A stretch of DNA of 64,000 nucleotides, from assembly GCA_005110385.1 (NCBI GenBank), contig DUDT01000018.1:47314-111313 (forward strand), written 5' to 3'. The position numbers and the translations under genes were made by a program. Numbering within the stretch: the first letter of the stretch is position 1; each line of letters begins with the position of its first letter. The DNA comes from Candidatus Melainabacteria bacterium. Its GTDB lineage: Bacteria; Cyanobacteriota; Vampirovibrionia; LMEP-6097. Shown in pieces: positions 16,713-26,678 of the stretch. The notes under the pieces are model-generated. The model did not search any database and was not told where the DNA came from. It saw only the letters and a program-made list of their open reading frames with translations.

Positions 16713-18653
16713 ATGCTTCTTCAGGCTACAGATCTTACTGTTAATTTCGGCACTCACCAAGTTCTGAGCGGAGTAAACCTGAGAATTACCAACCAAAGTA
16801 GAATTGGGCTTATCGGCGTCAATGGTGCTGGTAAATCTACCTTACTCAAATGCCTCACCCAAGAAATGATTCCGCAACAAGGCAGCGTAACTATCTCTCC
16901 ACACGTTCATATACAGTGCCTCACTCAAAACCCAGAGCTAACAGCGACAAATACACTTAAAGAAGAACTCTATGGAGTATTTACAGAAATTATCGCATTC
17001 AAAGAAGAAGAAGCTGAGATATTAAATAAGCTAGAGAATCTATCTGGTGAAGAATTCGACGAAGCAATACTTAGATTAGGTTTCCTGCAAGAAAGGCTGG
17101 AACACTTAGATGTCGGACGCATAGATGAAAAAATAGGTCGAATGATCACTGGCTTAGGATTCACTCTAGAAGAGCTAGATAGACCAGTAGGGAAATTCAG
17201 TGGTGGCTGGCAGATGCGTATCAATTTAGCCAAAGTGCTTTTACAAGAAGCAGATGTAATATTAATGGACGAGCCGACTAACCACTTAGACATGGCTGCC
17301 TGTGAGTGGCTTGAAGATTTTTTAAAAAATTATCCTAAGGGTATACTGGTCGTTTCGCACGATAGAAGATTCTTAGATGAAGTAGTTACAGAAATAGCTG
17401 AATTAGAGAGAGGCGAACTCACTATGTATTCAGCTAACTATACTCAGTACCTAGAACAGCGCGAAGCGAATCGTGAAAGGCAGGCTGCCGCAGCTGAAAG
17501 GCAGAGGAAAAGCTTAGAAGAGCAGAGAGCTTTCGTAGACAGGTTTAGAGCAAGTGCTACAAAAAGTACACAGGCGAAAAGTCGTGAAAAACAGCTGGCT
17601 AAAATAGAAATTATTGAAGCCCCTAAAGGTGAACTCAAAAAATTATTCTTTAAATTTCCATTCCCAAATCCAAGTGGCAGAGAAGTTTTAAAAATCAGCA
17701 ACCTCACTAAAGCCTTTGGTGATCACGAATTATTCTCCAAAGTAAACGCAGATATAGAATGGAGCAAAGAAGAACCTCAGCGTATTTTTATATTAGGAGA
17801 AAATGGCTGCGGGAAAACCACTTTATTTAAAATATTAATGGGCTTAGAAACACCTACTGAAGGCTCTATCTCATTTGAAGAAAGAGTCGTCTTGGGTTAC
17901 TATGCACAGCATCAGCTTCAAATACTAGATCCCGAGAAAACAGTACTAGAAACATTAGAAGAAGCCATGCCACCGACACAGCGTGGAGAGATTAGAAGCA
18001 TATTAGGACGCTTCCTCTTTAGTAATGATCAGGTATTTAAAAAAGTAGGTCTTATCAGTGGTGGTGAAAAAGGTAGATTAGCGATGGCTAAATTAATGGT
18101 GACAGGTCCGAACACATTATTACTCGATGAACCGACTAACCATTTAGATATGCCGTCTCAAGAAGCAGTAGAGAACGCCCTAAAAAGCTATGAAGGAACT
18201 GCTATTTGCATATCGCATGATCGATATTTTATTAATAACCACGCCACACAAATCTGGGAATTTCATAATGGCAGAATGATAGTATTTAAGGGCTGTTATG
18301 CAGACTATCTTAAAAAAAGAAAAGCTCTTATCGAAGAATCTCGCCTAAAAACTGAAAAAGAAAATGCTAAATCTTCTAGCACCGTTAATGAAGAGCAGAT
18401 ACCAGCAGGCTTACAACACATACAAGACCGTAAACAATCTAAAGATGAACAGAAACGATTAAAAAATTTAGAAAAGAATTTAAAAAATCTTGAAGCTCAA
18501 AAAGAAAATTTAGTAAAAGAACTAGCTAATCCAGATACCGCAAAAGACTTTCTTGCTTTAGAAAAACTCACAAAAGAACTAGAAACTGTCGAAATTAAAA
18601 TAACTGAAACCTCTACTGAATGGGAAAGTTTAGCAGAAAAAGTGGAAATTTAA
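16713..18653 (+). CDS. ABC-F family ATPase (Uup/EttA-type), two ATP-binding domains
   Basis: A 646-residue soluble twin-ATPase with no membrane segments. ABC-F proteins act on ribosomes in translation control, or on DNA or ribosome assembly (Uup). Walker A motifs are GVNGAGKST (35-43) and GENGCGKTT (about 362-370). Signature motifs are FSGGWQMR and SGGEKGRL, each followed by a DEPTNHLD Walker B. The linker between domains (about 245-300) is rich in Glu, Arg and Lys. The C-terminus (about 560-646) is a charged coiled coil, as in Uup. A perfect hairpin in its leader could control it. The next gene starts 2 bp after its stop. Confidence 0.92.
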   Translation: MLLQATDLTVNFGTHQVLSGVNLRITNQSRIGLIGVNGAGKSTLLKCLTQEMIPQQGSVTISPHVHIQCLTQNPELTATNTLKEELYGVFTEIIAFKEEEAEILNKLENLSGEEFDEAILRLGFLQERLEHLDVGRIDEKIGRMITGLGFTLEELDRPVGKFSGGWQMRINLAKVLLQEADVILMDEPTNHLDMAACEWLEDFLKNYPKGILVVSHDRRFLDEVVTEIAELERGELTMYSANYTQYLEQREANRERQAAAAERQRKSLEEQRAFVDRFRASATKSTQAKSREKQLAKIEIIEAPKGELKKLFFKFPFPNPSGREVLKISNLTKAFGDHELFSKVNADIEWSKEEPQRIFILGENGCGKTTLFKILMGLETPTEGSISFEERVVLGYYAQHQLQILDPEKTVLETLEEAMPPTQRGEIRSILGRFLFSNDQVFKKVGLISGGEKGRLAMAKLMVTGPNTLLLDEPTNHLDMPSQEAVENALKSYEGTAICISHDRYFINNHATQIWEFHNGRMIVFKGCYADYLKKRKALIEESRLKTEKENAKSSSTVNEEQIPAGLQHIQDRKQSKDEQKRLKNLEKNLKNLEAQKENLVKELANPDTAKDFLALEKLTKELETVEIKITETSTEWESLAEKVEI

Positions 18654-18655
18654 GC

Positions 18656-19825
18656 ATGCTCATCACTCAAGAAGATCTTATTTTATCAGCAGAAAAAGAA
18701 CTAAAAGAAACTTGGGAAAAATTCGAAGAAATTCGTAATCATAACCAAATAAAAGTTTTAAAAGCATTCCAAACAGTAGGTATTCAGAATGTACACTATG
18801 GATGGGTAACTGGTTACGGCTATGATGATCTTGGTAAAGATAAACTAGATGAGCTTTTCGCCACATGCTTCAACACAGAAGCTGCGATAGTCAGAAACCA
18901 ATTAGTATCGGGCACTCACGCTATTAGCTGTGCTGTATTAGGAAATCTCTCATCTGGAGATGAACTGGTGGCTGTTACGGGTAAGCCCTACGATACCTTA
19001 AATAGTGTGTTTCAGAGTTTTCAAGAAAAATATAAAATCAAATATTTTGAAGGCAAAGATAAACTATCACCTAATACTAAAGTCGCTCTGATACAGAGAT
19101 CCAGAGGCTATGAATGGCGAGATAGTTATACATTAGCCCATATTAAAACCCTTATTCAAGAAATAAGATTAAAGTCTCCTTCAGCCGTTATTTTCGTAGA
19201 TAACTGCTATGGCGAATTCACTCAAATATTAGAGCCCACAGATATCGGCGCCGATATTATCGCAGGCTCTTTAATTAAAAATCCTGGTGGCGGCATCGTT
19301 GCAGCTGGTGCTTATATCGCCGGCAAAAAATCCTGCGTAGAAGCCGCTGCTGATGTACTAACCGCCCCTGGCATTGGTGTTCATGGCGGCTGCAATTTTG
19401 ACCAGAATAGACTTATGCTTCAAGGATTTTTTCTTGCGCCATCGGTAGTCTGTGAAGCATTAAAGGGCATGAGCCTTGCAGCCAAAATTTTTACAGATGC
19501 AGGATTAGAAAGCATCCCAGAATACTCCGCTGACAGGAATGATGTAATACAAGCCATAAAGTTTAATGATCCAGAAAAATTAATTAAATTCTGTGAATTA
19601 GTACAGAAAAATAGTCCAGTAAATTCCATGTTCAGCCCAATTCCAGCTGATATCTCTGGATATCCAGATCAAGTCATCATGGCATCTGGCTCTTTCGTGG
19701 AAGGCTCCAGTATAGAGCTTTCGGTAGATGGTCCCATGCGCCCGCCTTATATAGCGTATTTCCAAGGAGGACTTAGCTACGCACATACACGTTATGTTAT
19801 TAGCGAAATATTAAAATACATTTAA
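18656..19825 (+). CDS. Methionine gamma-lyase family (aluminium-resistance-type) PLP protein
   Basis: A fold-type I pyridoxal-phosphate protein of the cystathionine/methionine gamma-lyase-related group often labelled aluminium-resistance protein. At 389 residues it has normal length. Family marks are HYGWVTGYGYDDLGKD, VRNQLVSGTHAI, VFVDNCYGEF and the probable PLP lysine in AGSLIKNPGGGIVAAGAYI. The ATG at 18656 is preferred; an earlier in-frame start would overlap the ABC-F gene. Its stop overlaps the end of the convergent giant repeat gene by 15 bp. The in vivo reaction is not established for this group. Confidence 0.88.
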   Translation: MLITQEDLILSAEKELKETWEKFEEIRNHNQIKVLKAFQTVGIQNVHYGWVTGYGYDDLGKDKLDELFATCFNTEAAIVRNQLVSGTHAISCAVLGNLSSGDELVAVTGKPYDTLNSVFQSFQEKYKIKYFEGKDKLSPNTKVALIQRSRGYEWRDSYTLAHIKTLIQEIRLKSPSAVIFVDNCYGEFTQILEPTDIGADIIAGSLIKNPGGGIVAAGAYIAGKKSCVEAAADVLTAPGIGVHGGCNFDQNRLMLQGFFLAPSVVCEALKGMSLAAKIFTDAGLESIPEYSADRNDVIQAIKFNDPEKLIKFCELVQKNSPVNSMFSPIPADISGYPDQVIMASGSFVEGSSIELSVDGPMRPPYIAYFQGGLSYAHTRYVISEILKYI

Positions 19826-22800
19826 GGCAACCCTATTAGCAAGGATTTCATCAATTTGGCGCTGAAGATAAGGATCTTGCTCAGTAGAACCAATAATAGA
19901 ATTTCGACTATTTTCGATCACTTGAATAGAATTTTCGATACTGGTTCTCTTGGTTTTAAAGAGTTCAAGCTTTTTCGGATCTAATTTATCACCCTTCGAT
20001 AATTCATCTAGGATCAGTGTCGTATAAGAATCCAACCTAGACTGATAATCACTAAGTATCTTTTGTTCACGATCTTGCTTATTCTCAAACTGCTTCAATG
20101 GTGCACTGCGCAAAGCCTCTACCATATTATTAACAATAGATAGACTACTTGCTTGAGAAGCTTCAACAGTAACACCTAAAAATTTACCAAGATTAGAAAT
20201 TTTTTGAACCGAAGATTTAAATTCAAGATCATGAAGCCTACTCTTCGGATCCACAGTGATTCTCTCTAGCTGATTATTCTGTTTAAAATTCTGTAAACCG
20301 TCTAAAGCTTTGTCTGATTGAAGAATTTCAAAAAGTTCCAGGGCGACCCTCTTGTCTATTTTATAATCTCGAATTAAGCTAAAACTCAAGCGTAAAATCT
20401 CTAAACTGTCATTAGAATTATTCGCAGCAGCCTTCATCTGCTCAGCAAGTTTTTCTTGCAAGCCGATGTTTAGTGAAGAAACTGTTAGCTGAGTATTTTG
20501 TAAAAGATCCAAAACAGGGTTTGCAATATTAGTACTAGCTAATTCAGCGTAAGCAACTGCTATTCCCAAAGATAATTTAGAATCTAAAAGATAACGCAAG
20601 AATTGCCTTTCTTGCTGAGAATCTAAATCAAGCTTAAATCCACTATCCATGGCATTAGCCTTTGAGACCGAGCCTTGCTTAGCAAAATGCAGAAGAATTT
20701 TTGCAAATAAAAGATCTTCATGTAACTTGTCATCAGCATCTACAAGGTAATCAAAAAATCTACCTTGGTTAATTTGACTTAGATCTGCCACCGAATATTT
20801 ACTTTTCTCTAAAAAGGCAAACTTATCAGAACTAGCATCAAACGTAAATAAATCTAAATAAGCATTAGCAAAATCAGCGGACAATTTAGTATCAGCTAAG
20901 TAACTAAAGAACTGTGTTTCTCCATTCACACCCAAACCCAAACCACGACTACTTTCCAATACTGTAATCTTTTCAGAATCACCATTTTGAATAAAATTAG
21001 ATAAATTAGTGACATAAAGTATATCTAAGTCAGTTTTATGTTCCTCATCAACTAAATATTCCAACAAAGTCTTTTGATTTTTTTTATCATAAGAGCTTAT
21101 TAGATACTTGTTATTCTCTAAATAAATCATTTTCTCAGACTCTGATCCTAGATTTATTAAGTCCACATAAGTAGAAGTTAGATCAGCAGAAACTTTATTA
21201 TCCATGATGTAGTTCAAAAGCTGCTTCTCTTGGGTTTCACTCAAAGATAATACTGAAGTTTCTTCCAAAATACTCAATTTAGAGAGTAGAGAAAATGTTT
21301 CAGGCTGCTTTTGATTAATTACAGCATTCTCATCAGCCAAATAATTCAAAACTTTAGTTTGAACAGTTGCATTAAGTGAACTAATCGCATATTTATTATT
21401 ATCAATAAAATCTAATTTCTCATTACCCGCTTGAGAATTAAGTAGAGTTAAATATGTTGCAGTAAAATCTAGAGAAACTTTATTATCTAAAAAATAATTG
21501 AAAAATTTCATTTCCTGTTCCTTAGTTAAATCTAAGTCACGTGCTCTTGATAAAATATTTATACGTTCATCATCTTGTTGTGTTAATAAAACTCTTATAG
21601 TATCAGTAAAAACAGTGTCATTCTCTGTTAAATTATCTAAGTCCAATAAATAATTTAATACTTTTTCTTGTGTAACTGCATCAGAAGAGCTAATTAAGCA
21701 TTTATTTTCAGATAAATATTTTAGTTTTTCATCATCAGCACCAGAACTTATGATATCAAGGAATGAACCTATTAAATTAACTGAAACATTACGATCAGCT
21801 AAATAAGATAAAAATTGCTGTTCCTGTTCAGCGCTAAATTCAGTTTTACGATTTTGTTCTAAAATATTTAGCTTAGTCAAATCACCACGCCTAGCTAATC
21901 TTAGATATGTTTTAGCAAAAGAAACATCATCATCAGTAAAATTTGCAGAATCAATAACATAATCAAAAACTTTCTGTTGAAAATCTTTGCCAATTTCTGA
22001 AATTTTAAATTTATTTTCAGCAAGAAACCTAAGTTTATCCGAATCAGCATTAGACTTAACTAAATTCATGTAAGTTTTAGCAAAATCTACTGAAACATCT
22101 TTCTCAACTAAAGCCGCTCTCCACTCATTTCTAGTTTCAATATCCATCTCCACTAAATTACCTTGAATTAAAAGATCTAATTTAGCTCTATCTCCCTGTT
22201 TCAATAAAGTATTAAAAACACTAGCAAAAGAAAGACTAACTCCAGAACGGTTCATAGATAAAGATTTTAATAATTGGTCTATCTGCACTTTATTAGTAGT
22301 ATCTGTCATCGCTAAATACTCTAAAAATAAACCTTCTTTTTCATTCCCCAAAGAACGTTTTCGTACTAAATCTAAGATCTCTATACCTTTTTCATCAGCA
22401 CTTTTCATAAAAGTAATTAACTTACTCGTAAACCCAATATCATTTACCGTTACTTCATCAGAATCTTTTAAATAGTCTATGATTTTCTGTTGCTTAGCCA
22501 CATCTAGACTAGAGATGATGTATTTATTAGCTTCTAAGAAATTAATTTTATTCTCATCAGCACCATGTTGAATTAAAATCAGGTAAGCGTCTGCGACTGT
22601 ATTTGAAACAGCAGCGTCATTAACATACTCAAGGAATTTATCTTCTTGATCTACATTTAATTCAATATCGCGTCCTTTATCTAAAAGTTTTACACCCTGA
22701 TCATCACCAAGTTCTAAAAGATGAATTAATTTCTCCGTGAAAGAGAGATCTGAATCTGTCAATTTTCTAGAATCTTGTAAAAAATCAAATATTTTATTCT

Positions 22801-24295
22801 GCGTCACCTCATCATATTTCGAAATAAGATATTTATTAGTTTCAATAAAATTAAGCTTCTCTGTATCTTCAGTAAACATTTTTAAATAATTCTGAGAAAA
22901 CTTCACGGATACCTCATCATCACTTAAGTAATTTAAAATCTGTTGTTCTTGATTTGCATTTAAGTCTAATCTACGGCCTTGCTCTAAAATCTTTAATCTA
23001 TCGATTTCTCCTTCCTGGGTAAGGTTTAAAACAGTCTCTGCAAAGAGTATATCCTCCTTAGTAAGGTTATTCTCATCAAGTAAACTTTCAAAAATCTTAG
23101 CTTGAGCTTCACCATTACAAGCTGCTAGTAAACCTTTATTCTTATCCAGAAAATCTAGCTTTCCTTGATTTCCTCCTGAACCCAAAATATCAAGATAGGC
23201 TTCAGCGATATGAGAGTCTATCCATAAATAACTAATAAACTGCTTTTCTTGATCAGCACCTAAATTAAAATTTTTTATTTTATCTAAAACCGCTAATTTA
23301 TCTCTGTCACCAATTTCTATAAAATACTGAACACTACTTGCTTTAAGTAAATCATTTTCGGAACTATTTGTCGAATCTAGTAAACAAGTCTGTAATTTCT
23401 TTTGATCATCTTCTTGCATGCGAGAAATTTCATATTTATTAGTCTCTAGATAAATTAGCTTTTCTATATCACCAGTAGAACTAGCTATATCCATAAAGCT
23501 CTCTGCTACGGTTGCTGAAACCAACTGATTTAAAATTAACTCAAGGAATTTATCCTGATCATCCTCTGTTAAATTAAGTTCACGCCCAGTTATTAAAACA
23601 TCGACTTTATCTCTCTTCCCTGCTTTAATTAAATTAATTAAAGCCTTCGTAAACGTAGTATCATCTTCTGTTAAATTATCGGCATCCAACAAAGAAGTAA
23701 AAATCATCTGCTGATCAAGAGTATTTTGAGCAGAAATTACATATTTATTATTTTCTATAAATTCTATTTTTTCGAACCCTACATCACTCGTAGCAGCTAT
23801 CAAAAACGCAGCAGCTAAATTTGCAGAAACATCAGAATCTAAAAGGTAATCTTTAAGCTGAGCCTTAGATTTGTCATCTAAATCCATTGCACTAGCTTTA
23901 TGTAAGGTTGCTAATTTCTCTTGATTGTTTTGTTGCTCTAATAACTTAGCAACTTGTGTAAAATACGAGTCCGTAGCTAAATTAATATCAGAACTAGGCT
24001 CATTTACTAATTCAGCAAAAGGCTCTAAAACTACAGGATCTGTAAAAAGACACTGATTTACATCAAGATTAAACTCTTCTATAATAGACTCGTTTACGTC
24101 AAGATTAAACTCTTCTTCTATAGACTCGCTTACAATCGGGCTAAACTCTAAAATCAAGGGCGCCAAAGCATTACCCGAAATCACAGATAAATTAGCATCA
24201 TACAGAGAATTTTCAAAATCCTCTAATATATAATTATTTGGGTATAAAACATCAGTAAGACTGATGCCCTCATTGCTTATATCCACACCTAACAC
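19811..24295 (-). CDS. Giant tandem-repeat alpha-helical protein (1494 aa), function unknown
   Basis: I do not recognise this family. From about residue 110 to 1200 the chain is built of roughly eleven units of about 103 residues, each made of two related halves of about 51. One half follows GDxxKLxILExxRxLxL, EQExxFLxYLxD, xVS; the other follows GADxEKLxFLExNKYxIS, QxKIxDYLxDS, LTxxD. This pattern fits a long helical solenoid. It has no signal peptide or membrane helix and is rich in Leu, Asp, Glu and Lys. The N-terminus has a 12-residue duplication around FNLDVN; the last 150 residues are a charged coil. The start is a GTG with uncertain ribosome binding. It lies behind a methyltransferase gene on the same strand. 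Confidence 0.85.
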   Translation of the reverse strand: MLGVDISNEGISLTDVLYPNNYILEDFENSLYDANLSVISGNALAPLILEFSPIVSESIEEEFNLDVNESIIEEFNLDVNQCLFTDPVVLEPFAELVNEPSSDINLATDSYFTQVAKLLEQQNNQEKLATLHKASAMDLDDKSKAQLKDYLLDSDVSANLAAAFLIAATSDVGFEKIEFIENNKYVISAQNTLDQQMIFTSLLDADNLTEDDTTFTKALINLIKAGKRDKVDVLITGRELNLTEDDQDKFLELILNQLVSATVAESFMDIASSTGDIEKLIYLETNKYEISRMQEDDQKKLQTCLLDSTNSSENDLLKASSVQYFIEIGDRDKLAVLDKIKNFNLGADQEKQFISYLWIDSHIAEAYLDILGSGGNQGKLDFLDKNKGLLAACNGEAQAKIFESLLDENNLTKEDILFAETVLNLTQEGEIDRLKILEQGRRLDLNANQEQQILNYLSDDEVSVKFSQNYLKMFTEDTEKLNFIETNKYLISKYDEVTQNKIFDFLQDSRKLTDSDLSFTEKLIHLLELGDDQGVKLLDKGRDIELNVDQEDKFLEYVNDAAVSNTVADAYLILIQHGADENKINFLEANKYIISSLDVAKQQKIIDYLKDSDEVTVNDIGFTSKLITFMKSADEKGIEILDLVRKRSLGNEKEGLFLEYLAMTDTTNKVQIDQLLKSLSMNRSGVSLSFASVFNTLLKQGDRAKLDLLIQGNLVEMDIETRNEWRAALVEKDVSVDFAKTYMNLVKSNADSDKLRFLAENKFKISEIGKDFQQKVFDYVIDSANFTDDDVSFAKTYLRLARRGDLTKLNILEQNRKTEFSAEQEQQFLSYLADRNVSVNLIGSFLDIISSGADDEKLKYLSENKCLISSSDAVTQEKVLNYLLDLDNLTENDTVFTDTIRVLLTQQDDERINILSRARDLDLTKEQEMKFFNYFLDNKVSLDFTATYLTLLNSQAGNEKLDFIDNNKYAISSLNATVQTKVLNYLADENAVINQKQPETFSLLSKLSILEETSVLSLSETQEKQLLNYIMDNKVSADLTSTYVDLINLGSESEKMIYLENNKYLISSYDKKNQKTLLEYLVDEEHKTDLDILYVTNLSNFIQNGDSEKITVLESSRGLGLGVNGETQFFSYLADTKLSADFANAYLDLFTFDASSDKFAFLEKSKYSVADLSQINQGRFFDYLVDADDKLHEDLLFAKILLHFAKQGSVSKANAMDSGFKLDLDSQQERQFLRYLLDSKLSLGIAVAYAELASTNIANPVLDLLQNTQLTVSSLNIGLQEKLAEQMKAAANNSNDSLEILRLSFSLIRDYKIDKRVALELFEILQSDKALDGLQNFKQNNQLERITVDPKSRLHDLEFKSSVQKISNLGKFLGVTVEASQASSLSIVNNMVEALRSAPLKQFENKQDREQKILSDYQSRLDSYTTLILDELSKGDKLDPKKLELFKTKRTSIENSIQVIENSRNSIIGSTEQDPYLQRQIDEILANRVALNVF
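20560..23970 (-). repeat. About eleven degenerate tandem repeats of about 309 bp inside the giant gene
   Basis: The protein repeat of about 103 residues is also a DNA-level direct repeat with a period near 309 bp. It is most easily followed by the recurring + strand word for NKYxIS (forms of ttatatttattatt..). Units differ at many codons, so the array is old and under protein-level selection rather than a fresh expansion. One unit near 22250-22330 lacks the NKYxIS half and looks deleted. Confidence 0.7.
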
Positions 24296-24302
24296 ACTCC
24301 GA

Positions 24303-24332
24303 ATTTATTAAAGCAAAATATCTTTAATAAAT
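24303..24332. promoter_or_regulatory. Perfect 11-bp inverted repeat upstream of the giant repeat gene
   Basis: ATTTATTAAAG and its exact reverse complement CTTTAATAAAT are separated by an 8-nt spacer. The dyad ends 7 bp before the GTG start of the 1494-residue protein and lies downstream of the methyltransferase stop. It could be an operator, an mRNA hairpin affecting translation start, or a weak terminator of the upstream gene; no clear U-run follows. Confidence 0.45.
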
Positions 24333-24376
24333 CGTTAACGGCAATATTATCTTAAATACTGAGCTAAATCAGATCA

Positions 24377-25912
24377 TCAAATTACCTGCAAAGCTTTAAT
24401 TATCTGCATACGTTTAGTTGAAAATTCATTTGCCTGCCTTAATATCTCAGAAAGATTATCTTGGTCAGACTCTAAAGTCTTACCCTCCTTCAATAGTTTC
24501 TGGTTATTAGAAGATAATAATGCCCATGCTTTTTGAGACCATTCTTTTGGGTCACTAATGCCAAGTTTAATATATTTTATAAAAAGCCTCTCAAAGCGAT
24601 TAACATGAATACCAATACCTGTAACTGGACTCACTATAAAATTAATATCATCATTACCTTCTGTTCCATTTAAAATATGTTGATTAAATTTATTAACTCT
24701 TTCTCTAGAATTATTCACCAATTCTTCATCTTGGGCAATCATTACATAACCCTCTGAAATTAAAATCATCACTGCCTGCACTAAACTCCTCATACTGACT
24801 TTGTCTTCTTGAAGTAAAATCTCCAATTCAGATAAAGTGAAGATCTGATGTTTAGTTAAGGCTGCCATTAAGGGAACAAAGACCGCTTCTTGAATACTGG
24901 CTCCAAGAAGACTGCTCTTAACCTTAGAATTCACATCATTTTTATTTACTACCAGTAAAATACGAATTTTCCTTAATTCCTTTAACTGCTCGTGTGCGGA
25001 AATCTTTCTAGCACCCTTAACCCAGTAATCGCGCCTAAATTGCCTATTTACAATAAAATCACGCACCGATTCCCTGAAATCATCATCAGGGATCTCTTTT
25101 AGAAAATTCTGCTGTTCTTGAGTTAAATGCAAAGCATGAATATGATCAGAATAAGAAGCAGAACAAACAAAACTTAATTTAGCAGGCTCCAGTAATTTAA
25201 CCATTTCAGCAAAATAATTCGGTCGCCAAGAGCGATTAAAATACTCGTGTGCAAGGTAACGCTGATTTTGCTCCTTTACTCTCTTGAATTTATCTACAAT
25301 CGATGGATTCGCTTTCAAGAAACTAGGATTCACTTCTAAGAGTGTACTAACAAAATCAAACGCAGTATTAACCCGTGACAATATACCGCGCCCCGGTGCA
25401 GCCATAACTTCAGCATGTTCAGAAAGGAGATGGCGAACCGGTGCCATTGCTGACCAACCTGGTTGAGTATTATAACTAATATACAGAACTCCACCAATAT
25501 TTAGCTTTCTACGAAGAAAATCCACGATAATAGCTTGATTTTCTTCAGAGACCCAACTCCAGATACCATGCAAGCAAATAAAATCAAAATTTGGCAAATC
25601 ATCTCTAGAACAGAAGATCTCAAAAGAATCGTCATAAAGCTTAGGTTCAGCTCCTGAAACTGAAGCTAAATCTTTAGCAAATGCTGCATGAGATGGGTTA
25701 AAGTCAGTACCATACCATTGAATACTAGAACCAGCTGCATGAATATTGACAGAGACTCCTTGCCCGAAACCAAGTTCACAAGCTGTAGAAAAGCTAGGAT
25801 AAGCCTGACCAGAAAATAAAAAAGCTAACTTTACTGCTAATGGATTCAGATCTGAGTAATATCCGAATGTATAACCAATATCAGCAATATATCCAGCAGT
25901 CCAATCTGACAT
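24377..25912 (-). CDS. SAM-dependent methyltransferase with methyltransferase-regulatory domain
   Basis: A class I methyltransferase. The N-terminal domain opens with DWTAGYIADIGYTFGYYSDLNP and has the SAM-binding glycine motif CELGFGQGVS (about residues 47-56), then an acidic GTDFNPSH. A long C-terminal region (about 200-510) matches the regulatory-domain architecture known from rickettsial protein-lysine methyltransferases. I chose the ATG at 25912 (MSDWTAGY) because upstream options start with TTG or add an unrelated hydrophobic leader. It is divergent from the ABC ATPase gene. Lying 81 bp upstream of the Lys-rich repeat protein, it might modify that protein, which is only an inference. 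Confidence 0.82.
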   Translation of the reverse strand: MSDWTAGYIADIGYTFGYYSDLNPLAVKLAFLFSGQAYPSFSTACELGFGQGVSVNIHAAGSSIQWYGTDFNPSHAAFAKDLASVSGAEPKLYDDSFEIFCSRDDLPNFDFICLHGIWSWVSEENQAIIVDFLRRKLNIGGVLYISYNTQPGWSAMAPVRHLLSEHAEVMAAPGRGILSRVNTAFDFVSTLLEVNPSFLKANPSIVDKFKRVKEQNQRYLAHEYFNRSWRPNYFAEMVKLLEPAKLSFVCSASYSDHIHALHLTQEQQNFLKEIPDDDFRESVRDFIVNRQFRRDYWVKGARKISAHEQLKELRKIRILLVVNKNDVNSKVKSSLLGASIQEAVFVPLMAALTKHQIFTLSELEILLQEDKVSMRSLVQAVMILISEGYVMIAQDEELVNNSRERVNKFNQHILNGTEGNDDINFIVSPVTGIGIHVNRFERLFIKYIKLGISDPKEWSQKAWALLSSNNQKLLKEGKTLESDQDNLSEILRQANEFSTKRMQIIKALQVI

Positions 25913-25971
25913 AGTAAAGATCATACCCAAAAAAAACATAAAATTTTCAATTCGCAAGAATATATGAGAAA

Positions 25972-26664
25972 ATGAATAATAGTTTGATAGTAGCAGAAAA
26001 TATATCCAAATCCTTTTACGAAGCTGATGGACGAGTGCATCTAGTATTTAGTCACCTTAGTGTAAAAATTGACCCTGGTAGTTTTACTATTATTTTCGGA
26101 GCTAGTGGCTCAGGTAAATCGACTTTCCTTAATTTAATCAGCGGTATAGATACCATAGATACTGGTTCATTATTAGTCGGAGACATAGATCTAGCCATGG
26201 TTTCTGAAAATGAAAGAACTTTATTTAGAAGAAAAAATGTGGGACTTATATTTCAAAGCTATAACCTAATACCGACACTTACAATAGAGGAAAATATTTT
26301 ATTTCCTCTTGAACTAAATGGTACTAACACCCCGGAGAATATTGAATTCACACTAGCTATGCTAAAGACCGTAGGCTTAATTAATCGTTTAAAAGACTTC
26401 CCAGAAAAGCTTTCTGGTGGTGAGCAGCAACGAGTCGCTACAGTCAGAGCACTCGCTCATAAGCCTATCTATCTACTTGCAGATGAACCTACCGGAAACC
26501 TAGACCAAGAAACTGCTGAAATAGTAATGAATCTAATTCAAACTCTCAGAGAAGAATATAAGCCTACTACGATATTAGTCAGCCATGATCAGAATCTTAA
26601 AAAATATGCTGATAGAATTTTATATTTAGAGAATAAGCATTTTATCTCTTTAGAACATATTTAA
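25972..26664 (+). CDS. ABC transporter ATP-binding protein (LolD/MacB type)
   Basis: The 230-residue ATPase of an FtsX-type exporter. Walker A GASGSGKST is near 44-52, the signature LSGGEQQR near 144-151, and Walker B LLADEPTGNLD near 164-174. The family works with FtsX-like permeases to release lipoproteins or drive periplasmic steps rather than to import substrates. It is the first gene of an ATPase-permease-AttH set, with the permease 14 bp downstream. Confidence 0.93.
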   Translation: MNNSLIVAENISKSFYEADGRVHLVFSHLSVKIDPGSFTIIFGASGSGKSTFLNLISGIDTIDTGSLLVGDIDLAMVSENERTLFRRKNVGLIFQSYNLIPTLTIEENILFPLELNGTNTPENIEFTLAMLKTVGLINRLKDFPEKLSGGEQQRVATVRALAHKPIYLLADEPTGNLDQETAEIVMNLIQTLREEYKPTTILVSHDQNLKKYADRILYLENKHFISLEHI

Positions 26665-26678
26665 GGGAAGACTCTGCT

